Part shown: positions 46,196 through 54,093 of the stretch, one piece after another
Layout: each line of letters starts with the position of its first letter
Position numbering within the stretch: position 1 is the stretch's first letter
Assembly (NCBI RefSeq): GCF_000949135.2
Contig: NZ_JTAN02000003.1
Location: forward strand, 124,001 to 188,000
Length of the DNA stretch: 64,000 nucleotides
Direction: 5' to 3'
Source of the DNA: Burkholderia sp. USMB20
GTDB taxonomy: Bacteria > Pseudomonadota > Gammaproteobacteria > Burkholderiales > Burkholderiaceae
Program-made: the position numbers and the translations under genes
Notes under the pieces: model-generated
The model's input: the letters and a program-made list of their open reading frames with translations, nothing else
Told to the model about the DNA's origin: nothing
Databases searched by the model: none

Positions 46196-47413
46196 TCAAC
46201 GCGAGCGCAACGCCTGCAACCCCAGGGTGAGCGGGTTGAACGGCATCTCCGCGGCGCCCATCGAAAAGCTCGTCGCCTTTGCGGTCGCCCCGGGCGCGTG
46301 CATCAGCGCATGAACGATCCGCTCGCTCGCATGGCCGTCACCGTACGGATTGCTCGCGCGCGCCATTTCCTCATACGCGCTGTCGCTGTCGAATAGCCGC
46401 GACGCCTCCCAGACGATCCGCTCCTGGTCCGTGCCGACGAGCCGCGCGGTGCCGGCGTGGATCGCTTCGGGACGCTCGGTCGTCTCGCGCGTGACGAGCA
46501 CCGGCTTGCCGAGTGCCGGCCCTTCCTCCTGGATGCCGCCCGAATCGGTGATGATGAAGTGCGAGCGTGACATCAGGAATACGAACGAAAGATATTCCTG
46601 GGGTTCGATCAGGTAGATGTTCGGTACGCTGCCGAGCAGCGCGCGCGCCGGCTCGCGCACGTTCGGATTCAAGTGCAGCGGATAGACGAACTGTGCATCG
46701 GGATAGCGCTTCGCGAGCGTGCAGAGCGCCTCGCAGAAATGCCGGAACGGTTCGCCGAAGCTCTCGCGGCGATGGCCGGTGATCAGCACAACGCGGCGCG
46801 ACGCTTCGAGAAACGGAAAGTGTGCGGCGACCTTGTCGTTAAGCGCGCTATCGTGGTCGAGCATGCGCTTGACGTCGTGCAGCGCATCGATCACGGTGTT
46901 GCCCGTCATCACGACCGCACCCACCGGCACGCCTTCGCTGAACAGGTTGTCGCGCGCCTGGCCCGTCGGCGCGAAGTGCCATGACGACACCGCATCGGTC
47001 ACGCGGCGATTCAATTCCTCCGGCCACGGCGACCAGATGTCGCCGCTGCGCAGGCCCGCTTCCACGTGCCCGACCGGCAGATAGCGGTAGAACGCCGCGA
47101 TACTGACGGCCAGCGTCGTCGTCGTGTCGCCGTGTACCAGCACGACGTCCGGACGCAAGTCGTCGAAGACGGTCCCGATCGCCTGAAGAATGCCGGTCGT
47201 CACGTCGGTCAGCGTCTGGCTCTGACGCATCAGATTGAGATCGTAGTCGGGCTTGATGTCGAACAACGTGAGGACCTGATCCAGCATTTCCCGATGCTGG
47301 GCGGTCACGCATACGCGGGCATCGACATCCTTGCGCGCCTTCAGCGCGCGCACGAGCGGCGCCATCTTGATGGCTTCCGGTCGAGTCCCGAACACAAGCA
47401 AGATCTTTTTCAT
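46196..47413 (-). CDS. wecB: UDP-N-acetylglucosamine 2-epimerase (non-hydrolysing)
   Basis: 405 residues. It starts [20 protein letters not shown], the family signature. Active-site residues are visible: Asp in [12 protein letters not shown], Glu in [13 protein letters not shown] and in WPEELNRR, and His in TGHRRESFG. The C-terminal [19 protein letters not shown] binds UDP. It converts UDP-GlcNAc to UDP-ManNAc. In E. coli the NfrAB polymer depends on WecB, and here the gene lies 9 kb from nfrBA with a glmS between it and nothing else metabolic, so it is probably the precursor enzyme for that polymer. Its promoter is in the 1.3-kb gap toward glmS. Confidence 0.92.
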   Translation of the reverse strand: MKKILLVFGTRPEAIKMAPLVRALKARKDVDARVCVTAQHREMLDQVLTLFDIKPDYDLNLMRQSQTLTDVTTGILQAIGTVFDDLRPDVVLVHGDTTTTLAVSIAAFYRYLPVGHVEAGLRSGDIWSPWPEELNRRVTDAVSSWHFAPTGQARDNLFSEGVPVGAVVMTGNTVIDALHDVKRMLDHDSALNDKVAAHFPFLEASRRVVLITGHRRESFGEPFRHFCEALCTLAKRYPDAQFVYPLHLNPNVREPARALLGSVPNIYLIEPQEYLSFVFLMSRSHFIITDSGGIQEEGPALGKPVLVTRETTERPEAIHAGTARLVGTDQERIVWEASRLFDSDSAYEEMARASNPYGDGHASERIVHALMHAPGATAKATSFSMGAAEMPFNPLTLGLQALRSR

Positions 47414-47721
47414 CGTTGTCCTCGTTGAGCATCTTCGCGCCGGAAGATCCGGCGCCTGGCGCCAGGCATGGTTGCAGGCCACCCGTCCCGTCTCCGCATG
47501 TATCGACGCCAGTCGCGCGACATGCAGCGGTATTGCGGGGCGAGCGCGCCGTTTTTGTCCGCGTGGTCTGCGCCACGCAATCGTCGAACTACGACCGTCC
47601 CGTTGCACCTCGTCAATCACGTCATGAGCATTTCTCGCTGTGTCGATCGCCATGTCTGTCGGTCAGGCCGCGTACGTTTCCACGTCGCTGCGCGCCCGCA
47701 CCCGTTCCTCCTTCCGATAGA

Positions 47722-47737
47722 GCAATATTCAAACCAG
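47722..47737 (-). promoter_or_regulatory. Weak sigma-54 candidate for wecB
   Basis: On the minus strand: TGGTTTGAATATTGCT. The GG and GC are at correct spacing and the -12 element is perfect, but the -24 element departs in three positions. A related half-palindrome, CGTTTCACAATTGCTACG, lies at 47789-47806, about 60 bp upstream, i.e. not at the spacing of the other three promoters. Confidence 0.35.
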
Positions 47738-48280
47738 TGGCCCTGTGGCCGGCCCCGCTTCGCGCCGCACCGGTGGAATGCCAGGGAACGTTTCACAATT
47801 GCTACGAGCGCGATTGCGGCGCCCTGCCGCGATGGGGGTAAAAATCCGACCGTTCGCGCGATCGAGCCGGTCACGTCATGCGACGGATGGCGACTTGCGT
47901 CACGCGCTGGCTGCCGATCGAACCGCATGCGCCGTGTCACGCGCCTCGGAGCGTTTCGACATGCGAGTTTTGTCCGGGCAACGTGGGGAACGTCGTCGGC
48001 TGCCACGCATTGCCTCCGTGCGAAGGATGGCCCTCACGCATCGCGGCGCGTGCATCGTCCGCACCGGGCGATGCGAAACGTTGCGTATCTGTAACGACCG
48101 TCCGGAGCCGGCCGGCCATATCCGCAAGGCGGTTGGTCGATGTGTGCCGCGCCGCGCACGGGGCGTGGCCGGACAAGAGCCCTGCAACGACAGCCTGCAG
48201 CGGTCGACCAGCAGAAAGGGTGGCGCGCGACGTTTCGGTTCACTGAAGGCGGAAGATCCCGCTAGGGGGGAGGTGAACCC

Positions 48281-48298
48281 TGATTCACCGGTGAATCA
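48281..48298. promoter_or_regulatory. Enhancer-type palindrome for glmS
   Basis: TGATTCACCGGTGAATCA is a perfect 18-bp palindrome that shares TGWTTCA-N4-TGAAWCA with the nfrB site. Its centre is 84.5 bp upstream of the -24 element. Confidence 0.68.
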
Positions 48299-48373
48299 AA
48301 AACACGCGATCCGTGCCGCGAGCCCGTCGATCGGGTACCCGCAGGCCATTGCATCACGGGGCAGGGCGATCCA

Positions 48374-48389
48374 TGGCTCACCGCTTGCT
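48374..48389 (+). promoter_or_regulatory. Sigma-54 promoter of glmS
   Basis: TGGCTCACCGCTTGCT matches TGGCAC-R-N4-TTGCW with one mismatch and exact spacing. Transcription start expected near 48400, about 290 bases before the coding region. Confidence 0.75.
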
Positions 48390-48687
48390 TGTTTCAGGAG
48401 GACAGGCGTGCCCGTCCGAGTTCGAGCGACGACGGAAGGGCGGGGATACCGATACGACGAACCCGCCAGGCGCGACGACACGTGCCGGGCGGGCGGCGTG
48501 CAGGCCGCGCTTGACCGCGCATCACGGCCGGTTGCCGACGCGACGGAGTGTGTGCCGGCCATTAGGCCGATGCCGACCCGCTCGCTCCCGCCCATGCCGG
48601 TTCACGATGGCGAAGACAACGGTGACCGGATCGCGTTGATACAGCAGCGCACGGTCGATCAACGGAAACAGGGGAAGGAGACGTGTC

Positions 48688-50505
48688 ATGTGTGGCATCG
48701 TCGGCGCGGTCGCGCAACGGAACATCGTTCCGGTTCTGATCGAAGGTTTGCGCCGCCTCGAGTATCGTGGCTACGATTCATGCGGCGTGGCGACCGTCGT
48801 CGACGGCCAGGCGCGCCGCGAACGCAGTGTGTCGCGCGTCGCCGATCTCGACGCGCACGTGCGCAGCGCCGGGCTGTCCGGCAGCACGGGCATCGCGCAC
48901 ACCCGGTGGGCAACGCACGGCGCGCCCGCCACCTGCAACGCGCATCCGATCTTCTCGCGCGACGAAATCGCGCTCGTGCACAACGGCATCATCGAGAATC
49001 ACGAGACGTTGCGCAGGCAACTGTCCGACGAGCATTACCAGTTCGACGGCCAGACCGACACCGAGGTCGTCGCGCACCTGATCCACAGCAAGTATCACGG
49101 CGACCTGCTCGCCGCCGTGCGCGATGCGACGTCGCAGCTGCACGGCGCATACGCGATCGCGGTGTTCAGCAAGCACGAGCCGCAGCGGCTGATCGGCGCG
49201 CGGGTCGGCTCGCCGCTCGTCGTCGGCCTGAAGGACGACGAATGTTTCCTCGCGTCCGACGCGCTCGCGCTCGCCGGCATCACCGACCGCTTCATCTTTC
49301 TCGAGGAAGGCGACATCGTCGAGTTGACGCCGGGCGGCGTGCGCATTCTCGAACGCGGCGGCACGCCGGTCGATCGTCCGATCCAGACCGTCTCGTCGAC
49401 GCAAGGCGCGGTCGAGCTCGGGCCGTACCGGCATTTCATGCAGAAGGAGATCTTCGAGCAGCCACGGGCCGTGGCCGCGACCATCCCCGATGCGGGGTTG
49501 TTCGATCCGGCGGCGTTCGGCCCGGATGCCGCGCGCGCGTTCGAGCAGATCGACAACGTGCTGATCCTCGCGTGCGGCACGAGTCACTATTCCGGCCTGA
49601 CCGCGCGCCGCTGGCTCGAGACGATCGCGCGCCTGCCGGCGCAGGTCGAGATCGCGAGCGAATACCGTTACAGCGACGCGCTCGCGTTGCCGAATACGCT
49701 CGTGGTCAGCGTGTCGCAATCCGGCGAGACCGCCGACACGCTCGCCGCGCTCAAGTATGCGCAGGCGCTCGGGCATATCGATACGCTCGCGATCTGCAAC
49801 GTGCCCACCAGCGCGATGATGCGGCAGACGAGCCTGCGGTTCCTGACGCGCGCCGGCCCGGAAATCGGCGTCGCGTCGACCAAGGCGTTTACCACCCAGC
49901 TCGTCGCGCTGTTCATTCTCGCGGTGACGCTCGGCCGGTTGCGCGGCTACGTCGACGATGCGCAGCTCGCGCGCTATGCGACGCAGCTGCGGCGGCTGCC
50001 GGGCGCGCTCGACGACGTGCTCGCGCTGGAGCCGCAGATCGAGCGCTGGGCCGCGGAATTCTCGCGGCACGAGAATGCGCTGTTTCTCGGGCGCGGGCTG
50101 CATTACCCGATCGCGCTCGAAGGGGCGCTGAAGCTGAAGGAGATTTCGTATATCCACGCGGAAGCGTATCCGGCCGGCGAGCTGAAGCACGGCCCGCTCG
50201 CGCTGGTGACGCACGCGATGCCGGTCGCGACGATCGCGCCGAACGACGCGCTGCTCGAGAAGCTCAAGTCGAACATGCAGGAAGTGCGGGCGCGGGGCGG
50301 TCAGTTGTACGTGTTCGCCGATGCCGATACGCGGATCGACGACAGCGAAGGCGTGTCGGTGATGAGGATGCCGGATTACTACGGGCTGCTGTCGCCGATC
50401 CTGCACGTCGTGCCGCTGCAACTGCTCGCGTATCACGCCGCGTGCCTGCGCGGCGCGGATATCGACAAGCCGAGGAACCTGGCGAAATCGGTGACGGTCG
50501 AGTGA
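48688..50505 (+). CDS. glmS: Glutamine-fructose-6-phosphate aminotransferase (isomerising)
   Basis: 605 residues, close to E. coli GlmS (609). The N-terminal glutaminase begins [12 protein letters not shown], with the nucleophile Cys exposed after Met removal, and has [11 protein letters not shown] and [12 protein letters not shown]. Two SIS domains follow (about 285-420 and 455-595; [36 protein letters not shown]). The last residues [13 protein letters not shown] are the conserved C-tail. It makes glucosamine-6-phosphate, first step to UDP-GlcNAc. The sigma-54 promoter and the location beside wecB suggest it is a specialised copy serving the polymer rather than the housekeeping one. GGGGAAGGAG precedes the ATG. 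Confidence 0.94.
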   Translation: MCGIVGAVAQRNIVPVLIEGLRRLEYRGYDSCGVATVVDGQARRERSVSRVADLDAHVRSAGLSGSTGIAHTRWATHGAPATCNAHPIFSRDEIALVHNGIIENHETLRRQLSDEHYQFDGQTDTEVVAHLIHSKYHGDLLAAVRDATSQLHGAYAIAVFSKHEPQRLIGARVGSPLVVGLKDDECFLASDALALAGITDRFIFLEEGDIVELTPGGVRILERGGTPVDRPIQTVSSTQGAVELGPYRHFMQKEIFEQPRAVAATIPDAGLFDPAAFGPDAARAFEQIDNVLILACGTSHYSGLTARRWLETIARLPAQVEIASEYRYSDALALPNTLVVSVSQSGETADTLAALKYAQALGHIDTLAICNVPTSAMMRQTSLRFLTRAGPEIGVASTKAFTTQLVALFILAVTLGRLRGYVDDAQLARYATQLRRLPGALDDVLALEPQIERWAAEFSRHENALFLGRGLHYPIALEGALKLKEISYIHAEAYPAGELKHGPLALVTHAMPVATIAPNDALLEKLKSNMQEVRARGGQLYVFADADTRIDDSEGVSVMRMPDYYGLLSPILHVVPLQLLAYHAACLRGADIDKPRNLAKSVTVE

Positions 50506-50511
50506 CGGGCG

Positions 50512-50539
50512 GGGCCGGCCGACGATTGCCGGCCGGCCC
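50512..50539 (+). terminator. Hairpin after glmS
   Basis: GGGCCGGCCG (50512-50521) pairs with CGGCCGGCCC (50530-50539), a ten-base-pair stem seven bases after the stop. No T-run follows. Confidence 0.6.
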
Positions 50540-50710
50540 GCGCGGACGGTCAGCGCAAGGCCGCCGCCCCGGGCCTTCACGATCTTGCCCCGCTGCAGCA
50601 CGTACGCGACACGTTCGCCTTCTCCCGCGACGAGGCCGATATCGTCGAGCGGATTTCCGGCGAGCACGACGACGTCGTGGGCGCAGGAAATCGAAGGAGG
50701 CTGTCGACAC
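50530..50710 (-). pseudogene. Decayed C-terminal end of an amidohydrolase
   Basis: Minus-strand translation gives PPSISCAHDVVVLAGNPLDD, then IGLVAGEGERVAYVLQRGKI and VKARGG. This is the typical last beta-sandwich of metal-dependent amidohydrolases (pattern ADLVVLDGNPLEDI, then VMKDGKVVK). There is no start, no catalytic domain and no proper stop, so only about 55 codons of a lost gene remain. Upstream on that strand the sequence passes into unrelated DNA before cspA. Confidence 0.55.
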
Positions 50711-50883
50711 GATACGGGCGGATCGAACGGAAACCGGAAGGCGGGAAAATCGTTGCCGATCGGCCCGTTCGTGCGGAGATCATGTGCAACGCGCGCCCGG
50801 CCAGGCCACGCGCGCCGTCAGTCAGGGCCGCATCGCTTCGCCCGAACAGCGAGTCGCGAGGTAAAACAGTTACAAGTTAGCCG

Positions 50884-50912
50884 TTGACGCGCATCTGCCC
50901 GGCGGTTAGTGT
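50884..50912 (+). promoter_or_regulatory. Candidate cspA promoter
   Basis: TTGACG (50884-50889) and TAGTGT (50907-50912) at 17-bp spacing. It would give a 5' leader of about 130 bases, as is usual for cold-shock genes. The -10 is poor, so this is tentative. Confidence 0.4.
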
Positions 50913-51050
50913 GTGCGTCGAAGTCCAAGAAGTCCGATTGCTGTTCATCAATTGCTCGCTCTCCTCAGCGGTATTCGTTGTCCTCTCCCTCCTTGATGCT
51001 TCACGCGCTCTCCAGCAGGGCAGATCTTCATTTTTTCTCAAGGAATCTTC

Positions 51051-51254
51051 ATGGATACCGGTATCGTCAAGTGGTTCAACGACAGCAAAGGCTTTGGCTT
51101 CATCACGCCGGACAACGGCGGCGACGACCTGTTCGCTCATTTCTCGGAAATTCGTGCCGACGGCTTCAAGACGCTGGCTGAAAACCAGAAAGTGAGCTTC
51201 GAGACGAAGCAAGGCCCGAAGGGTCTGCAAGCGGCCAACATCAAGCCGCTGTAA
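51051..51254 (+). CDS. cspA: Cold-shock protein, CspA family
   Basis: 67 residues, whole length one cold-shock domain. RNP1 is KGFGFI and RNP2 is DLFAHF, with the surrounding [20 protein letters not shown] being typical. It binds single-stranded RNA/DNA as a chaperone. AAGGAATCTTC precedes the ATG. A hairpin follows at 51264. Gene symbol is by family. Confidence 0.95.
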   Translation: MDTGIVKWFNDSKGFGFITPDNGGDDLFAHFSEIRADGFKTLAENQKVSFETKQGPKGLQAANIKPL

Positions 51255-51263
51255 AGTCTGAAG

Positions 51264-51293
51264 GGCCCGGCCTCCAACAATGGGCGCCGGGCC
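51264..51293 (+). terminator. Hairpin after cspA
   Basis: GGCCCGGC (51264-51271) pairs with GCCGGGCC (51286-51293), ten bases after the cspA stop. Confidence 0.6.
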
Positions 51294-51533
51294 GCAGCGA
51301 CATCAGCACGGAGCTTGGTCTCGTAAAGTTGGCGCGCTCGTTCCCGGCTGCGTCTGCTCATTGAGCCGCCGACCAGGCGCCATACACCTCGCTGCACTTC
51401 GTTCCCCCTCCGGCCGCAGCGCCGTATTTTCGCTTTCCGACTGCTTCGGGTTCAGCTCGCAATGGCGTTGGATCGGCGTATCCGTGCACATTTCGCACGG
51501 CACGCGCGCAGTCGAACATTATTAAAATTAAAA

Positions 51534-51758
51534 ATGCAAAACACACAAAATCATCAATACAACGGCTATGCCGTCCGGCCCTCGGCGCATCGTTTGCCCG
51601 ATGGCAGTTTTTCAGCCAACCTGCTGCTCGAGCGCATCGATAGCGCGTCTGTCGAAGGCCGCTACCGGTTCTATTCGCTCGATTACTTCGCGAGTGAAGC
51701 GCAGGCATTGCGGCACTCGGAACGCTGGGCACGCAACTGGGTCGATACGCGCGGTTAA
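51534..51758 (+). CDS. Small protein of unknown function downstream of cspA
   Basis: 74 residues from ATG 51534, in a local AT-rich leader (ATTAAAATTAAAA). No signal peptide. The body NGYAVRPSAHRLPDGSFSAN, then LLLERIDSASVEGRYRFYSL, looks like a small beta-rich soluble domain with a C-terminal Trp-rich helix (RHSERWARNWVD). Similar small proteins follow cold-shock genes in Burkholderia, to my knowledge, without assigned role. Followed by a strong hairpin. Confidence 0.7.
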   Translation: MQNTQNHQYNGYAVRPSAHRLPDGSFSANLLLERIDSASVEGRYRFYSLDYFASEAQALRHSERWARNWVDTRG

Positions 51759-51801
51759 AGGCAGCGCTGTAGGACCGGATACCCGACGCATATGAGTCGC
51801 C

Positions 51802-51825
51802 CGGGCGCGCAACAATGCGCGCCCG
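51802..51825 (+). terminator. Hairpin terminator after the small gene
   Basis: CGGGCGCGC and GCGCGCCCG form a perfect nine-bp stem with loop AACAAT. Confidence 0.65.
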
Positions 51826-52036
51826 AACCTCGCGTGCGATCAATTCTGTACCTCCCGACTGGAGCCGCGCGCTCGATTCGGGTTACCGGATTTTCCTTTC
51901 GACGCCGGTGGCGCATGACGCTATCCCGGCGTCGAAATGGGTGGCGTACTTGAGAGGCCTGGCCTGACCGAACGGTGGTGCCGACCTCCGCATCCGTGCG
52001 AAGATTGCACGCACATCACACTCGCCCGAGAACGAC

Positions 52037-52498
52037 GTGACCCGAGCAAATCCTGAGCGCAACCCGGACGCCGCCGATCCGCCGTGGATGGCCGTCGCCC
52101 TGGCCGAACTCGGCATCCGCCGCCATCCGCCCGGCAGCGTGAACCCACGCATCGTCGAGTACAACAACCGGACGAATCTGGTCGGCTACGACGACAAGAT
52201 TTCCTGGTGCTCTTCGTTCGTCAACTGGTGCATGACGCACGCGGGCATTCGCGGCACCGGGTCGGCGCTCGCGCGTTCGTGGCTCGAATGGGGCCGCCCG
52301 CTGGACAGCCCGGTCTACGGCTGCATCGCGATCCTGACGCGCGACGATCCCGCGAGCTGGAAAGGGCATGTCGGGTTCTACTTGAGCCATGACGACGAGC
52401 ACGTGCATCTGTTCGGCGGCAATCAGCTTGAAGAGGTACGCGAGCTTGCGTACCCGCTGAACGAAGTGATCGGTTACCGTTGGCCCGACGCAGGATGA
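52037..52498 (+). CDS. TIGR02594-type NlpC/P60-like peptidase domain protein
   Basis: 153 residues from GTG 52037; no signal peptide. The core PPWMAVALAELGIRRHPPGS and KISWCSSFVNWCMTHAGIRG place the likely nucleophile Cys at the start of a helix, and GHVGFYLSHDDEHVHLFGGN supplies the His. The arrangement is that of the TIGR02594 group in the CHAP/NlpC-P60 clan, often linked to peptidoglycan cleavage or phage/toxin effectors. Stand-alone gene. Without a signal peptide it is either cytoplasmic or an effector carried by another system. Confidence 0.72.
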   Translation: MTRANPERNPDAADPPWMAVALAELGIRRHPPGSVNPRIVEYNNRTNLVGYDDKISWCSSFVNWCMTHAGIRGTGSALARSWLEWGRPLDSPVYGCIAILTRDDPASWKGHVGFYLSHDDEHVHLFGGNQLEEVRELAYPLNEVIGYRWPDAG

Positions 52499-52640
52499 CC
52501 TCGTCCTCCGGCATACGCGAATTCGCAATCGCGTGGTTGGCGGCTTGCTTGATCGCGTTGTCGGTCGAATGCCCGGGATCGTGCGGCTGAAGAGCGGGGC
52601 CCCGGCACGTGTCGAGGCCGGCGCCGTATCGTGATCGCGC

Positions 52641-54077
52641 CTAGTTCTTCGCCACGGCTTCCACCTCGGGCCCACCGGCCGCATCATTCCTGCTCCACCC
52701 GCCCCCGAGCGAGCGATACAACGCAACCGCCGCCAGCGCATGCTCGCGCCTGAGCTGGTTGAGCGCGTCCGAATCCCGCAGATACACCTCCTGCGCCGAC
52801 AGCACGTCCAGAAAATCCGTCGCGCCGCCCTTGTAGAGCTGGTTCGCCAGCCCGAGCGCCTTGTCCGAAGCCGCGAGCGCGCTGCCGAGCCGCTGCGTCG
52901 CTTCATCGCTGCTGACGAGGTTCGCGCGCGCATCCTCGACCTCGCGCAACGCCTGCAGCATCGTCTGCCGCAACCCGAGTTCAGACTCGCGCATCCGGCT
53001 TTCGCTCTGCGAGATATCGGCGGTAATCCGTCCCGCGTTGAAGATCGGGCTCGTCGCGCTCAGCGCCGCGCTGAACAGGTTGTCGGTCAGCGTCGGCAAG
53101 CCGAGATACGACGCGGCCAGAATCCCGTCCGTCAGGTTCAGCGCGAACTTCGGATACCGTTCGGCCTTCGCGACACCGACCTGTGCCGCGCGCCGCTCGA
53201 CCTGCGCGTAGGCGGTCAGCACGTCGGGCCGGCGCAGCAGCGCCTGCGACGGCAGCGTGGCGGGCGAGCCGGCCGGCGGCGCCGGAATCGCGCCGGCCTG
53301 CGCGAGCACGAGCCGGTCGACCGATTCGGGCGTGCGGCCCGAATACACGGCGATCAGGTTGAGCTGATGCGCGATCTGCGCCTGCGTCGGCGGAATCCGC
53401 GCCTCCAGCGCATCGAGCTGGTTCTGCGCGCGCGTGACGTCGAGTTCCGTCGACAGCCCGAACGCCTGCCGCTTGCGCGTGAGTTCGAGCGCATGCCGGC
53501 GGATCGCCGCGTTGTCCTGCAGGATCTTCAGTTCCTGCTGCGCCCAGCGCAGGTCGACATAGGCGGATGCCGCATCGGCGGCGAGCGCGAGCCGCATCGC
53601 GTCTTCCGCATGCTTTTGCCCGACCAGCTCGGCCTGCGCGGCCAGCAGGTCGAGCCGTTCGCCGCCGAACACGTCCGGCGACCAGCTCAGCGCGAGCCCC
53701 GCACCGGCCTGCCGCACGTAGCCGAGCGGCGGCGGCGTGTTCTTGCGCTCGTCGGCCGCATGCGCGGTCGCGTCGAGTTCCGGCAGCAGCACCGCGCGCT
53801 TCTGCACGGTCAGCGCCTGCGCCTGCTTCACGCGTTCGGCGGCGGCCTGCAGATCGAGGTTGCCGTCGAGCACGGTCGCGATCAGGCGGTCGAGCACGGG
53901 GTCGTTGAACTGCGCCCACCACGCGGCGGCGTCGATGTCGGCGCGCGGCACGTCGGTGTCCCACGCGGCCGGCGCGAGCGACTGGACGGAATCGTGCAGC
54001 GCGGGATGCTGCGCGGGCTGCACCGCACACCCTGCGGCGAAGGCGCTGACGGCCAGCGCGACGAGTAGCTTTTTCAT
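52641..54077 (-). CDS. NodT-family outer-membrane efflux lipoprotein
   Basis: 478 residues. Lipoprotein signal peptide with lipobox FAAGC (MKKLLVALAVSAFAAGCAVQ). Two OEP repeats follow (about 60-260 and 270-460), the TolC/OprM fold: LQAAAERVKQAQALTVQKRA, and in the second half GVAKAERYPKFALNLTDGIL. Forms the outer-membrane channel of the tripartite EmrAB-type pump encoded just upstream on the same strand. Stop at 52641; the emrB-like gene ends 17 bp before this start. Confidence 0.9.
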   Translation of the reverse strand: MKKLLVALAVSAFAAGCAVQPAQHPALHDSVQSLAPAAWDTDVPRADIDAAAWWAQFNDPVLDRLIATVLDGNLDLQAAAERVKQAQALTVQKRAVLLPELDATAHAADERKNTPPPLGYVRQAGAGLALSWSPDVFGGERLDLLAAQAELVGQKHAEDAMRLALAADAASAYVDLRWAQQELKILQDNAAIRRHALELTRKRQAFGLSTELDVTRAQNQLDALEARIPPTQAQIAHQLNLIAVYSGRTPESVDRLVLAQAGAIPAPPAGSPATLPSQALLRRPDVLTAYAQVERRAAQVGVAKAERYPKFALNLTDGILAASYLGLPTLTDNLFSAALSATSPIFNAGRITADISQSESRMRESELGLRQTMLQALREVEDARANLVSSDEATQRLGSALAASDKALGLANQLYKGGATDFLDVLSAQEVYLRDSDALNQLRREHALAAVALYRSLGGGWSRNDAAGGPEVEAVAKN

Positions 54078-54093
54078 GATGACGACCTTGGCT

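Larger units (their letters stand above)
47414..48687. other. Long divergent regulatory region between wecB and glmS
   Basis: 1274 bp without a supported gene. Open frames exist but are GC-driven and show no recognisable protein. It contains a sigma-54 promoter and palindrome for glmS (48281-48389), a weaker candidate promoter for wecB (47722-47737), and patches of lower GC. The remaining roughly 700 bp hold nothing I can identify. Confidence 0.6.

Noticed and set aside
48400-48687. glmS ribozyme in the long leader of glmS
   Set aside because: The ribozyme is known from Gram-positive bacteria; no conserved core can be seen, and the leader has sigma-54 features instead.
47414-48687. Possible genes in the wecB-glmS gap (frames of 120-210 residues)
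   Set aside because: Several frames overlap on both strands with no recognisable motif, no ribosome site and Arg/Pro-rich composition.
47745-50864. A 1039-residue open frame over glmS and its upstream region
   Set aside because: It is the +1 shadow of glmS: Arg/Ala-rich with no domain, while the true frame encodes a full GlmS.
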